Below the pieces are notes generated by a model. The model ran no database searches. It had not been told where the DNA came from and saw only the letters and a list, made by a program, of their open reading frames with translations. A DNA stretch of 38,589 nt, taken from Rhodospirillaceae bacterium Spongia-Bin9 (GTDB taxonomy: Bacteria > Pseudomonadota > Alphaproteobacteria > Bin65). Both the position numbers and the translations under genes were made by a program. Every line of letters begins with the position of its first letter. Position 1 is the first letter of the stretch. The stretch lies in the NCBI GenBank assembly GCA_900197615.1, contig FZLR01000023.1, positions 1 to 38,589 on the forward strand, in the 5' to 3' direction. Below, piece after piece: positions 24,109 through 32,115 of the stretch.

Positions 24109-24609
24109 ATGTCTGGCATCGCGCTCGATACCTGGACAACCCCCAACCCGTTGGACATGCTGGAAGAAATAGTCGCCGCGAACGAATGGACGTTCGAACG
24201 CAGCGGCGACGACGAAATGGCCGTTGAGTATCCAGGCCATTGGTGCGGCTACCACATGCATTTCGTGTGGAGCGAAGATTTGAACGCCATTCATCTTTCC
24301 TGCTTCATGGACATGCGAATTCCCAAGAAGAAACTGATCGACATTTCGCAACTATTGCTGAAGATCAACAACAAGCTCTGGCTCGGCACTTTTGTGGTTC
24401 CCGAAGAGGATTCGAACCCGGTCTTCCGGCACACGGTACTGCTGCGCGGCCATCAAGGCGCCAGCGTCGAACAGCTCGAAGACCTGGTTGACATCGCCCT
24501 TAGCGAATGCGAGCGATTCTATCCCGCCTTCCAGTTCGTCACCTGGGGCGGCAAGACGGCCAACGAGGCGGTGACCGCTTCCTTGCTGGATACCGTCGGA
24601 GAAGCATAA
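24109..24609 (+). CDS. YbjN domain-containing protein
   Basis: The 166-residue cytosolic protein has a YbjN/type III secretion chaperone-like fold. It begins with TTPNPLDMLEEIVAANEWTFERSGDDEM and continues with HMHFVWSEDLNAIHLSCFMDMRIP, then LLLKINNKLWLGTFVV and an acidic helix EDLVDIALSECERFYPAFQFV. AGGAGAG precedes its ATG. The family has regulatory or chaperone-like roles in other bacteria, but no biochemical activity is established. It sits 11 bases upstream of proC, an arrangement seen widely in alphaproteobacteria, which suggests cotranscription. Confidence 0.85.
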   Translation: MSGIALDTWTTPNPLDMLEEIVAANEWTFERSGDDEMAVEYPGHWCGYHMHFVWSEDLNAIHLSCFMDMRIPKKKLIDISQLLLKINNKLWLGTFVVPEEDSNPVFRHTVLLRGHQGASVEQLEDLVDIALSECERFYPAFQFVTWGGKTANEAVTASLLDTVGEA

Positions 24610-24620
24610 GGGGCAACGCC

Positions 24621-25445
24621 ATGGACCTTGCCGCAGCGCGCCTGTTGCTGGTCGGCTGCGGGAAGATGGGCGGCGCCCTGGCGCGCGGCTGGCTCGGCGC
24701 CGGCGCCCGCGCCGACAATATCGTCGCTGTCGAACCTGCGCGGGAAGCCGCAGCGGCTTTCGCCGACGGCCCCCGCCCGATCTTCGTCGGCAGCCCCGAC
24801 AAGGCGCCGCCGGGCTTCGGCCCCGATGTTATCGTGTTCGCCGTCAAACCGCAGGCAATGGACATCGTCGTACCGGCCTATGCCCGTTTCGCCGACTCGG
24901 GCGCCGTGTTCCTGTCGATAGCGGCAGGCACGCCGATCCGGTTCTTCGAAACGCATCTGTCGCCGGCCGCGCCGATCGTCCGGTCCATGCCGAACACGCC
25001 GGCGGCGGTCGGCCGCGGCGTGACCGCGGCCATCTGCAACGCCAACGTGCCGCCGGAAGGCCGCGCGCTGTGCGAGGCCCTGCTCCGCGCCGTGGGCGAT
25101 GTGGTGTGGGTGACGGACGAAGCCGAGATCGACGCCGTCACCGCCGTCTCCGGCAGCGGACCGGCCTATGTATTCCATCTGGTCGAGGCGATGACCGCCG
25201 CCGGGGTCGCGGAAGGGCTGTCGCCGGAGGCAGCCGGCGCGCTGGCGCGGGCGACCGTGGCCGGCGCCGGCGAATTGCTGCACCGCTCGCCGGAAGACGC
25301 CGCCACCCTGCGCCGCAACGTAACCAGCCCCGGCGGCACGACGGCAGCGGCGCTCGAGGTTCTGATGGCGCAGGACGGGCTGAGTGCGCTGATGGAGAGG
25401 GCGATTGCCGCAGCGGCCCGCCGGTCGCGGGAATTGGGGGCATGA
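24621..25445 (+). CDS. proC: Pyrroline-5-carboxylate reductase
   Basis: The 274-residue enzyme catalyses the last step of proline synthesis, reducing pyrroline-5-carboxylate with NAD(P)H. The Rossmann motif VGCGKMGGALARGW is at residues 11-24, AVKPQ marks the cofactor pocket, and the family signature runs from AVSGSGPAYVFHLVEAM to VTSPGGTTAAALEVL. ATG 24621 is chosen because it starts the Rossmann strand directly; the open frame extends upstream into the YbjN-like gene. The stop overlaps the xseA start (ATGA). Confidence 0.95.
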   Translation: MDLAAARLLLVGCGKMGGALARGWLGAGARADNIVAVEPAREAAAAFADGPRPIFVGSPDKAPPGFGPDVIVFAVKPQAMDIVVPAYARFADSGAVFLSIAAGTPIRFFETHLSPAAPIVRSMPNTPAAVGRGVTAAICNANVPPEGRALCEALLRAVGDVVWVTDEAEIDAVTAVSGSGPAYVFHLVEAMTAAGVAEGLSPEAAGALARATVAGAGELLHRSPEDAATLRRNVTSPGGTTAAALEVLMAQDGLSALMERAIAAAARRSRELGA

Positions 25446-26884
25446 GCGACCCGGCCGCCGGTCCGGGCCACAATGCGCCGGCCGTTACCGTCTCGGAACT
25501 GTCGGCCTCGCTGAAACGGGTCGTCGAGGGCGAATTCAGCCGGGTCCGGGTGCGCGGCGAGGTTTCCGGCTTCAAGCGCGCCGGCTCCGGCCATCTTTAC
25601 ATGACCCTGAAGGACGACAGCGCCGTTCTCGATGCAGTGTGCTGGCGCGGCACGGCCGGGCGGTTGGCCGTCGATCCGGAAGACGGCCTCGAGGTCATTG
25701 CGACCGGAAAGCTGACGACCTACGCCGGCCGCTCGAAATATCAGATCGTTATCGAGGCGCTGGAAGCTGCCGGCGAAGGCGCGCTGCTGAAGCTGCTGGA
25801 GGAACGCCGGCGTAAGCTGGCCGCCAAGGGCCTGTTCGATCGAGACCGGAAGAAGCCGCTGCCCTTCCTGCCGGACGTCATCGGCGTCGTGACATCGCCG
25901 ACCGGCGCCGTCATCCGGGACATTCTCCACCGGCTGGAGGACCGGTTTCCGCGCCATGTCCTGCTCTGGCCGGTCCGGGTGCAGGGCGATACGGCAGCCG
26001 CGGAAGTCGCCTCCGCGATCGAGGGGTTCAACGCGATCGGGGACGGCACTCCGATTCCCCGGCCCGATCTGCTTATCGTCGCGCGCGGCGGCGGATCGAT
26101 CGAGGATCTGTGGCCGTTCAACGAAGAGAATGTCGTCCGGGCCGCCGCCGCCTCGGAAATTCCGCTGGTCAGCGCGGTCGGCCACGAGACCGATACGACG
26201 CTGATCGACTATGCCGCCGACCGGCGCGCACCGACCCCGACCGCCGCGGCGGAAATGGCGGTGCCGGTGCGCAGCGATCTGGTCGCCCAGATTTTCGACG
26301 GCGGCCGGCGGCTGGTATCCGCGATGGCGCGACTGCGGGAGGAATGCCGGTTGCGCCTCGAAAGCGCCGGACGCGGCCTGCCCGACCCGCAATCCCTGTT
26401 GGCGGCGAAGACCCAGCAACTGGACGACCGCGCCGAGCGGCTGGATCTGGGGTTGCGCGGCCTCGTCCGGGAAAAGCGGTCGGCCGCCGAACGGCTCGCC
26501 GCCGGGATCCGGCCGGCAGCGCTGGTGCACCTCATCGACCGCAGGCGCGACCGGACGGCCGATGTCGGCGCGCGTTTGCAACCGCAGATGGCGCGGCGCC
26601 TCGCCGAACTGAACGAGCGTCTGGAACAACGTGGAAAATTGCTGGAGTCGTTTTCCTACAATCGAGTGCTGGATCGCGGCTTTGCCCTGGTCCAGGACCG
26701 GCGCGGGCAGCCGGTCGCCGACACAGCTGCGGCCCGCCGCGCCGGCCGGGTAATGCTGCGCTTTCAGGACGGGAGCGTTCCGGCGCAGATCGAATCGCGC
26801 GGCGGCAGAGCGGCGACCGCCGGAAAACGGGCGGGCGGGCGCGCCAAACCGCCGCCGGACGACAACCAGGGATCGCTGTTGTAG
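25442..26884 (+). CDS. xseA: Exodeoxyribonuclease VII large subunit
   Basis: The 480-residue catalytic subunit of exonuclease VII degrades single-stranded DNA. The N-terminal OB fold runs over the first 110 residues (TVSELSASLKRVVEGEF, VRVRGEVSGFKRAGSGHLYMTLKD). The nuclease core shows IGVVTSPTGAVIRDILHRL, LLIVARGGGSIEDLWPFNEE and VSAVGHETDTTLID. A long helical, Arg-rich region follows, then SYNRVLDRGFALV near the end. ATG 25442 overlaps the proC stop by four bases; upstream extension of the frame inside proC is rejected. The small subunit gene xseB is not in the window. Confidence 0.95.
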   Translation: MSDPAAGPGHNAPAVTVSELSASLKRVVEGEFSRVRVRGEVSGFKRAGSGHLYMTLKDDSAVLDAVCWRGTAGRLAVDPEDGLEVIATGKLTTYAGRSKYQIVIEALEAAGEGALLKLLEERRRKLAAKGLFDRDRKKPLPFLPDVIGVVTSPTGAVIRDILHRLEDRFPRHVLLWPVRVQGDTAAAEVASAIEGFNAIGDGTPIPRPDLLIVARGGGSIEDLWPFNEENVVRAAAASEIPLVSAVGHETDTTLIDYAADRRAPTPTAAAEMAVPVRSDLVAQIFDGGRRLVSAMARLREECRLRLESAGRGLPDPQSLLAAKTQQLDDRAERLDLGLRGLVREKRSAAERLAAGIRPAALVHLIDRRRDRTADVGARLQPQMARRLAELNERLEQRGKLLESFSYNRVLDRGFALVQDRRGQPVADTAAARRAGRVMLRFQDGSVPAQIESRGGRAATAGKRAGGRAKPPPDDNQGSLL

Positions 26885-27248
26885 AAACCGCATCGCCCGG
26901 GGATCGCAGCCCTCGGATCCCGGGCTTCCGACCGCGGCTGTCCCGGCCGGGGAGCGCACACAGGGGCGCCCGTCGGCGTGGTCCGCCGCCGGCAGCAAGG
27001 CGAGCCTGACCGGGAATTCGAGTACCCTTTCGGCAATGGAGGGCAAGATGCTGCATCTTTGACAGCAATGGCGACCTATTTGCTTGGGTCCGCCCGGCGA
27101 AAGTTGCCTGAATTCGAAAATTGGGGTCTGACCGGGAAACTATAGTACCTTATCGGAACAAACTGATCTGTGGCCTCAATGCGACCCTGTGTGATAGTCC
27201 GCGTCGATTAACCCGCTATCCCGCGAGAAAGGTTTTGGAGAGGGAAAC
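26885..27248. other. Intergenic region between xseA and uppP
   Basis: No gene is supported in this 364-base gap. The left part carries a GC-rich hairpin. The right half (from about 27100) is AT-richer, with a TATAGT at 27141-27146 that could be a -10 box for uppP, although the best -35 candidate (TTGGGG at 27121) is too close. An antisense open frame covering xseA runs into it and is considered a GC shadow. Confidence 0.5.
26895..26925 (+). terminator. Candidate terminator hairpin after xseA
   Basis: GCCCGGGGATC and GATCCCGGGC pair with one bulged G around a 10-base loop, starting 10 bases after the xseA stop. It is followed by TTCC rather than a T-run, so it is a weak intrinsic terminator candidate. 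Confidence 0.4.
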
Positions 27249-28100
27249 TTGGCGTCGCTGTTGCCAATCATCGTTCTGGCGATCGTCCAGGGGATCACCG
27301 AGTTTCTGCCGATCAGTTCGTCCGGTCACCTGGTGCTGACCTGGGAGGCGTTCGAACAGACCGGCGTGGCCACGCGCGCGGGCACCGCCAACGAAAGGTT
27401 GACCCTGGACGTTGCGGTTCACCTAGGCTCCCTCGGAGCGGTAGTCCTCTATTTCTGGCGCGACGTGGGACGGGTGACGACCGGCGGTTTCCGGCTGCTG
27501 GCCGGGCGGGTTACGGACGACGGCCGGCTGTTCCTGTATCTGGTCGTTGCGACCGTTCCGCTGGTCGTCGCCGGCCTGCTGGTCAGTACCCTGTTCGGCA
27601 GCGCCTGGCGCAGCGTCGAAGTCGTTGCCTGGGCGAGCCTCGGCTTCGGCCTGCTGCTCTGGATCGCCGACCGGACCGGCATGACCATCAGCAAGATGGA
27701 ACATACGACCTTCGGGCAGGCGATCGTCATCGGACTGGCCCAGGTGCTGGCGCTGATACCGGGGACCAGCCGCTCCGGAATTGCCATGACGGCGGCCCGG
27801 GCGCTCGGTTTCGAGCGGTCGGACGCCGCCACCGTTTCGATGCTTCTCGCGATCCCGGCGATTCTCGGCGCCTCGGCGCTCTTCGGCTACGATATCTACA
27901 GGTCGGGCAACGTCGCCTTGCAGACAGACGCGCTGCTGGCCGCCTTTCTGGCGCTGGCCGCGGCGGTAATTGCCATCGCAGGCATGATGGCCTGGCTGCG
28001 GCGGGCGACCTTTACGCCGTTCGCGGTCTACCGCATCCTGCTGGGCGGGCTGTTGCTCTACCTGATTCATGTCGAAGGGATGGACCTGAAACTGCAATAA
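27249..28100 (+). CDS. uppP: Undecaprenyl-diphosphatase (UppP/BacA)
   Basis: The 283-residue integral membrane enzyme recycles undecaprenyl diphosphate to the monophosphate carrier used for peptidoglycan and other envelope sugars; high levels confer bacitracin resistance. The first motif QGITEFLPISSSGHL lies at residues 14-28 and the second, PGTSRSG, at 171-177, with about eight hydrophobic helices. The start is TTG 27249 behind GGAGAGGG, because no ATG or GTG gives the family N-terminus. It could supply carrier lipid to the GT2/GT39 pair elsewhere in the window, though it serves the whole cell. Confidence 0.94.
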   Translation: MASLLPIIVLAIVQGITEFLPISSSGHLVLTWEAFEQTGVATRAGTANERLTLDVAVHLGSLGAVVLYFWRDVGRVTTGGFRLLAGRVTDDGRLFLYLVVATVPLVVAGLLVSTLFGSAWRSVEVVAWASLGFGLLLWIADRTGMTISKMEHTTFGQAIVIGLAQVLALIPGTSRSGIAMTAARALGFERSDAATVSMLLAIPAILGASALFGYDIYRSGNVALQTDALLAAFLALAAAVIAIAGMMAWLRRATFTPFAVYRILLGGLLLYLIHVEGMDLKLQ

Positions 28101-28121
28101 ACCGCTTCGGGGCGAGCGGTT
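28100..28121. terminator. Bidirectional terminator hairpin
   Basis: A 7-bp inverted repeat (AACCGCT and AGCGGTT), extended by two more pairs across a bulge, fills exactly the 20-base gap between the convergent uppP and NDUFA9-like stop codons. On the minus strand the stem is followed by TTATTG. Its exact placement makes a shared terminator likely. Confidence 0.55.
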
Positions 28122-29056
28122 CAGGCCATCTTCGCCCGCCGGAACCGCCCGCGCGGGCGGTACTGGTCCAGATAGGTCGGCGCGATCGCCTCTACGGCCA
28201 TCGGCGTAATCCCCAGGGACAGGAGATCCGGCGCGCCCTCCCCGACGACATTATCGTCCCGCAACAGCGCGACCGTGTCTCCGGAAATCGGCGTCGGCAC
28301 CGGCAGCAGGTCGAGGACGCGCGCCAGCAGGGATACCGGACCCATCGGCATGTCGATCCGCGGCCGTTGCCGCTCGCACAGCGTCATTGCCAGGCCGATC
28401 AGGTCTGCGTGGCGATAGACCTGCGGTCCGCCGAGCTGGAACGTGCCGCCTTCGGGCCGATCCAGCGCCGCCACGGCAGCATCCGCAACATCGCCGACAT
28501 AGACGGGCTGCAGTCTGGTGTCTCCGGCGATGACGGGAAAGACCGGTGCATTTTTCAGGATACGCCCGATCGGATTGAAGAACCGGTCTTCCTGGCCGAA
28601 AATGACCGAAGGCTGGAGAACGACCGCCTCCTCGAAGGCTTCGAAAACCGCCCGGTCGCCTCTCGCCCGGGCCACGACATATTTGGACGGCGAAGTCTCC
28701 GTCGCTCCAATGCCCGACAGATGCACGAACCGCCGGGCGCCGGCTTCGCGGCTCAGCCTGGCGACCCGAGCGGCGCCCTGGCGATGGACCGTGTCGAAGC
28801 TGTTTCCCGACCCGTTCCAGAACCCGACCGCGTTGATGACCGCATCCGCATCGCGCACCGCCGACAGGACGGACCCTTCGCTGCGGACATCGCCATGGAC
28901 GGGCGCAACCTGGCCCACTGCACCCATCGGTTTCAGGAACAGCGCCTTTTCCGGATTGCGCACGGCGGCTCGCACGATCGATCCGCGTGCCGCGAGACGC
29001 TGCACGATATACCGGCCGACAAAACCGGAGCCGCCGAAGACTGTTACCCGTTCCAT
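28121..29056 (-). CDS. NDUFA9-like NAD(P)-binding epimerase-family protein
   Basis: The 311-residue atypical SDR belongs to the group containing the complex I accessory subunit NDUFA9. The nucleotide-binding motif VFGGSGFVGRYIVQRL spans residues 6-21, followed by AAVRNPEKA, INAVGFW and the YVVARARGDRAVFEAF segment in place of a standard YxxxK site. Later come PSVIFGQEDRFFNP and PVYVGDVADA. In alphaproteobacteria relatives are thought to bind NAD(P)H and may attach to NADH dehydrogenase; no nuo genes are here. The ATG at 29056 fits the family N-terminus. Confidence 0.85.
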   Translation of the reverse strand: MERVTVFGGSGFVGRYIVQRLAARGSIVRAAVRNPEKALFLKPMGAVGQVAPVHGDVRSEGSVLSAVRDADAVINAVGFWNGSGNSFDTVHRQGAARVARLSREAGARRFVHLSGIGATETSPSKYVVARARGDRAVFEAFEEAVVLQPSVIFGQEDRFFNPIGRILKNAPVFPVIAGDTRLQPVYVGDVADAAVAALDRPEGGTFQLGGPQVYRHADLIGLAMTLCERQRPRIDMPMGPVSLLARVLDLLPVPTPISGDTVALLRDDNVVGEGAPDLLSLGITPMAVEAIAPTYLDQYRPRGRFRRAKMA

Positions 29057-29233
29057 CTGCTGTCCGTTGGCAGGCGAAAGAGAGGAGACGTTTGGATGCG
29101 TCCTTCCCTAGCTTTCCGCCCGTTGAAAAACAATGTGACGAACCCGACATGACCGGTCCGGCGGTCGAAAGGGCCGGCTTGCGGTGTGCGCTGTCCGCGA
29201 CATCGCTGCCCGGCCGGGGGCCGGCCGGTGCGA

Positions 29234-29262
29234 TTGACAGGGCGAAGCCCGGCAGTTACCCA
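29234..29262 (+). promoter_or_regulatory. Candidate promoter of tRNA-Leu
   Basis: A perfect TTGACA at 29234-29239 is followed 16-17 bases later by TTACCC/TACCCA, a poor -10 match. It lies about 80 bases upstream of the tRNA gene, a reasonable distance for a processed leader. The remainder of the gap from 29057 shows no gene. Confidence 0.3.
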
Positions 29263-29342
29263 CTGGCGCTTCGTTTCGAGCGAACGACAGCCGACCGGAA
29301 TTTGCGCCCGCAAGAGCGTCGGCGAGGCGGCGCCGGTTGAGT

Positions 29343-29429
29343 GCCCAGGTGGCGGAATTGGTAGACGCGCAGGTTTCAGGTACCTGTGGCCGCAAGGCCG
29401 TGGAAGTTCGAGTCTTCTCCTGGGCACCA
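29343..29429 (+). tRNA. tRNA-Leu (anticodon CAG)
   Basis: The gene folds as a class II tRNA: acceptor stem GCCCAGG/CCTGGGC, D-arm with GGCGGAATTGGTAGACGC, anticodon stem CAGGT/ACCTG around the loop TTCAGGT, a long variable arm (GGCC-GCAA-GGCC), and a T-arm with TTCGAGT. The long variable arm and the CAG anticodon identify leucine, reading CUG codons. The discriminator A and the CCA end (29427-29429) are encoded. No integrase or direct repeat of the 3' end is seen, so it is not acting as an integration site here. Confidence 0.97.
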
Positions 29430-29559
29430 TTCAGCTTCGCGCCGCGCTTCGGTTAGCGTCGCAGTGCGTCGACTCTGGCGGTGGGCGCCAGGCGTCTGCG
29501 CCTTGCAATTTCGGCCGGTTGCGGCCAGCCTGTCCCTGAGGGCGACCGGCACCCGGTCG

Positions 29560-30207
29560 ATGGCAAAGCAATTGGCGGCAATGGCGGCGGCACCGGAAAT
29601 CCGTTTGCACAAGGGCGACCTCCCGGACGGGCTGCGCTTCGGCGGGCCGGTTGCCGTCGATTCCGAGACCATGGGCCTCAATCCGGCGCGGGACCGGCTG
29701 TGCCTGGTGCAGATGTCTGCCGGAGACGGCATCTGCCATCTGGTCCAGATTGCGAACGGGCAGACCGAAGCGCCAAATCTGACCGCGGTGTTGGCCGATC
29801 CGGAGATCCTGAAACTGTTTCATTTCGGCCGGTTCGATATTGCGGTCTTCCTGCACCGGCTCGGCGTGATGACGGCGCCGGTCTACTGCACCAAGATCGC
29901 GTCGAATCTGGTCCGCACCATGACCGACCGGCACAGCCTGAAAGATCTGTGCAAGGATCTCCTGGACATCGAAATCTCCAAACAACAACAGACCTCCGAC
30001 TGGGGCGCCGAGGAACTGGACGAGGAACAGCGCCGCTACGCGGCGATCGATGTCCTCTATCTGCATCGGCTCAAGATTGAGCTGGACAACTTGCTGGAGC
30101 GCGAAGGCCGGAGCGAACTGGCCCGGAAATGTTTCGAATTTCTGCCCTATCGAGCCGCACTGGATATTGCCGGCTGGGCGGAAAGGGACATATTTACCCA
30201 TTCATGA
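29560..30207 (+). CDS. rnd: Ribonuclease D (short form)
   Basis: The 215-residue 3'-5' exoribonuclease acts in tRNA maturation. The DEDDy catalytic residues are visible: Asp34 and Glu36 in VDSETMGL, Asp93 in FGRFDIAVF, and Tyr160 with Asp164 in RRYAAIDVLYL. It has only the exonuclease domain and lacks the C-terminal HRDC domains of E. coli RNase D, as is usual for short alphaproteobacterial forms. ATG 29560 is used; ATG 29581 is possible, and neither has a clear ribosome-binding site. It lies 130 bases after tRNA-Leu. Confidence 0.88.
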   Translation: MAKQLAAMAAAPEIRLHKGDLPDGLRFGGPVAVDSETMGLNPARDRLCLVQMSAGDGICHLVQIANGQTEAPNLTAVLADPEILKLFHFGRFDIAVFLHRLGVMTAPVYCTKIASNLVRTMTDRHSLKDLCKDLLDIEISKQQQTSDWGAEELDEEQRRYAAIDVLYLHRLKIELDNLLEREGRSELARKCFEFLPYRAALDIAGWAERDIFTHS

Positions 30208-30227
30208 TCTCAAATTTTGCAGGCGAA

Positions 30228-30257
30228 TTGGCCCCGAGGAACTAAATCTGATAGGAT
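30228..30257 (+). promoter_or_regulatory. Candidate promoter of the kdsD-lpt operon
   Basis: TTGGCC and TAGGAT are separated by 18 bases in an AT-richer patch of the 157-base gap before kdsD. Each box matches four of six consensus positions. A start here would give a leader of about 100 bases. Confidence 0.3.
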
Positions 30258-30364
30258 AAGCACAGGGTTTCGAAAAAGGGTGGATGACGGGCAAGCCTTC
30301 GAAACGGAGAGCAGCGCCGCCGGCATCGGCATAACGGGCCGTACGCTGCGGTTGCGGAGAGAAT

Positions 30365-31411
30365 ATGAGACAGGCTGCACCGACTGCCGTGCCGGATAGC
30401 CCTGAAGCGGGTGGCGCTCCGGAACCGGCGGCCCGGAACCTCGGCACAAGCGGCGATATCGTGTCGGCGCTTCGCGTATTGACGCTCGAAAGCGAGGGCA
30501 TTTCCGCATTGAGGACGGCCCTGCTCGGCGATCTCGGCGGCGCGTTTTGCCGGGCTATCGACATAATCGAGGCAACGACCGGCCGGCTTGTCGTGACCGG
30601 CATGGGCAAGAGCGGCCATATCGGCCGCAAGATCGCCGCGACCATGGCGTCCGTCGGCACGCCGGCGTATTTCGTGCACCCGGGCGAAGCCAGCCACGGC
30701 GATATGGGCATAATCCGGCCGGACGACGTGGTGCTGGCCCTGTCGAACTCGGGCGAAACGACGGAATTGAATGACATCGTCGCCTATTGCAGCCGCTTCG
30801 GAATCGATCTGATCGGAATTACCGGCGGGCCGGACAGCGCGCTTGCCGAAGCCTCGACCGTCGCGCTGGTAATGCCGCGGTCGGCCGAAGCCTGCCCGCT
30901 CGGGCTGGCCCCGACGACATCGACGGCCATGGCGCTGGCGCTGGGCGATGCTTTGGCGGTGGCGCTTCTGGAACGGCGGGGTTTCTCCGCCGACGAATTT
31001 CAGGTTCTTCATCCCGGGGGCAAGCTCGGACGGCACCTGACCAGGGTCACCGACATCATGCACACCGGCGATGCCATGCCGCTGGTGCGCCCGGCCGACA
31101 GGATGGCCGAAGTTCTGATCGTCATGACCGCGCGCCGGCTGGGCTGCGCCGGTGTCGTAGACGCTTCGGGCGCCCTTGTCGGCATCGTTACGGACGGCGA
31201 CCTGCGACGGCACATGGAGGCCGGACTGGTCTCGCGCGAAGCCTCGGCCGTTATGACGGCCGAGCCGCTGACGATTCGCCCGGAGGCCCTGGCGGCGGAA
31301 GCCCTGGGCCTGATGAACGCGCGCGAGATTACCGGCCTGTTCGCTGTCCGCGACAGCAAACCGGTCGGATTTGTCCACCTTCACGATTGCTTGCGGGAAG
31401 GTGTGGCATGA
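30365..31411 (+). CDS. kdsD: Arabinose-5-phosphate isomerase (KdsD/KpsF family)
   Basis: The 348-residue enzyme converts ribulose-5-phosphate to arabinose-5-phosphate, the first committed step to Kdo for lipopolysaccharide. The SIS domain carries GMGKSGHIGRKIAATMASVGTPAYFVHPGEASHGDMG (starting at 79) and LSNSGETTEL, then HPGGKLGRHL links to two CBS domains (about 225-345; DIMHTGDAMPLV and VMTAEPLTIRPEA). An N-terminal extension of about 30 residues is poorly conserved. The stop overlaps lptC by four bases, and the operon continues with Lpt genes, which ties Kdo supply to lipopolysaccharide transport. Confidence 0.93.
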   Translation: MRQAAPTAVPDSPEAGGAPEPAARNLGTSGDIVSALRVLTLESEGISALRTALLGDLGGAFCRAIDIIEATTGRLVVTGMGKSGHIGRKIAATMASVGTPAYFVHPGEASHGDMGIIRPDDVVLALSNSGETTELNDIVAYCSRFGIDLIGITGGPDSALAEASTVALVMPRSAEACPLGLAPTTSTAMALALGDALAVALLERRGFSADEFQVLHPGGKLGRHLTRVTDIMHTGDAMPLVRPADRMAEVLIVMTARRLGCAGVVDASGALVGIVTDGDLRRHMEAGLVSREASAVMTAEPLTIRPEALAAEALGLMNAREITGLFAVRDSKPVGFVHLHDCLREGVA

Positions 31412-32115
31412 CGGATACGAGCCGGTCCCGACGGCGCCGGGAGGGACCCGCCCGGCAGCAGGACGCCTACTCGCGTTTCGTGAACGCCATGAAGTTCGCG
31501 TTGCCGAGCCTGGCCTTCCTGATGATTGTGGCGGCGCTGTTCTGGCCGAATTTCGTCAACACCGGCAAGCAGGCCGGCGATGTCGCCCGCGACGCCCTGA
31601 CTCCGTCCGGCCTGCGCAATTTCGCGATGGTGGCGCCGGTTTACGTTGCAACCGACGATCGAAACCGTCCCTACCGCCTGACCGCAACCAGGGCGCGCCA
31701 GGTCAACCACAAGACGGCGACGGAGATCGCACTCGACGATCCGGAGGCGACGCTCGAACTGGGCGGCGGCGTTCGTGTTCGGATCGAGGCGAAGAACGGC
31801 CGGTTCGACCGCGACAGGAACCGGTTGACGCTGTCCGGCGACGTGAATGTCCACCATGGCAGAAACCACCGGTTCCGCACCGCCGAAGCGACCATCGATA
31901 TGAAAACGAACTCGGCCTGGGGCGGGCGCGCCGTCCATGCCACCGGACCTGAAACGACAGTCGCCGCACAGGGCTTCCTGATCGTCGACAGGGGAATGAC
32001 CGTCATGTTCACCGGCAAGACCCGGGCGATATTGCGCCTGGACCGCAAAGGCCCGGAAGATTTCTCCGGCGAAAGCGCCGGAGAGCCGGCAACGATGCGG
32101 GGATTGGGCCGATGA
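31408..32115 (+). CDS. lptC: LPS export protein LptC
   Basis: The 235-residue bitopic inner-membrane protein has an Arg-rich cytoplasmic start, one transmembrane helix at about residues 30-47, and a periplasmic beta-jellyroll (LTATRARQVN, IALDDPEATLELGGGVRVRIEAKNG, LTLSGDVNVHHG, FRTAEATIDMKTNSAWGG). In the Lpt machine it hands lipopolysaccharide from LptB2FG to LptA. ATG 31408 overlaps the kdsD stop (ATGA). Sequence conservation in LptC is low, and the assignment rests on layout plus gene order. Confidence 0.88.
   Translation: MTDTSRSRRRREGPARQQDAYSRFVNAMKFALPSLAFLMIVAALFWPNFVNTGKQAGDVARDALTPSGLRNFAMVAPVYVATDDRNRPYRLTATRARQVNHKTATEIALDDPEATLELGGGVRVRIEAKNGRFDRDRNRLTLSGDVNVHHGRNHRFRTAEATIDMKTNSAWGGRAVHATGPETTVAAQGFLIVDRGMTVMFTGKTRAILRLDRKGPEDFSGESAGEPATMRGLGR

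Noticed and set aside
23616-24158. 180-codon minus-strand frame upstream of the YbjN-like gene
   Set aside because: It overlaps the start of the YbjN-like gene, has a low-complexity Arg/Ser/Cys-rich product, and crosses likely promoter elements.
25166-27046. 626-residue minus-strand frame opposite proC and xseA
   Set aside because: Antisense shadow of two housekeeping genes with complete motifs; no recognisable domain.
29343-29429. tRNA-Leu as an attachment site for an integrated element
   Set aside because: No integrase, no repeated 3' end and no foreign-looking DNA follow; the next gene is the housekeeping rnd.
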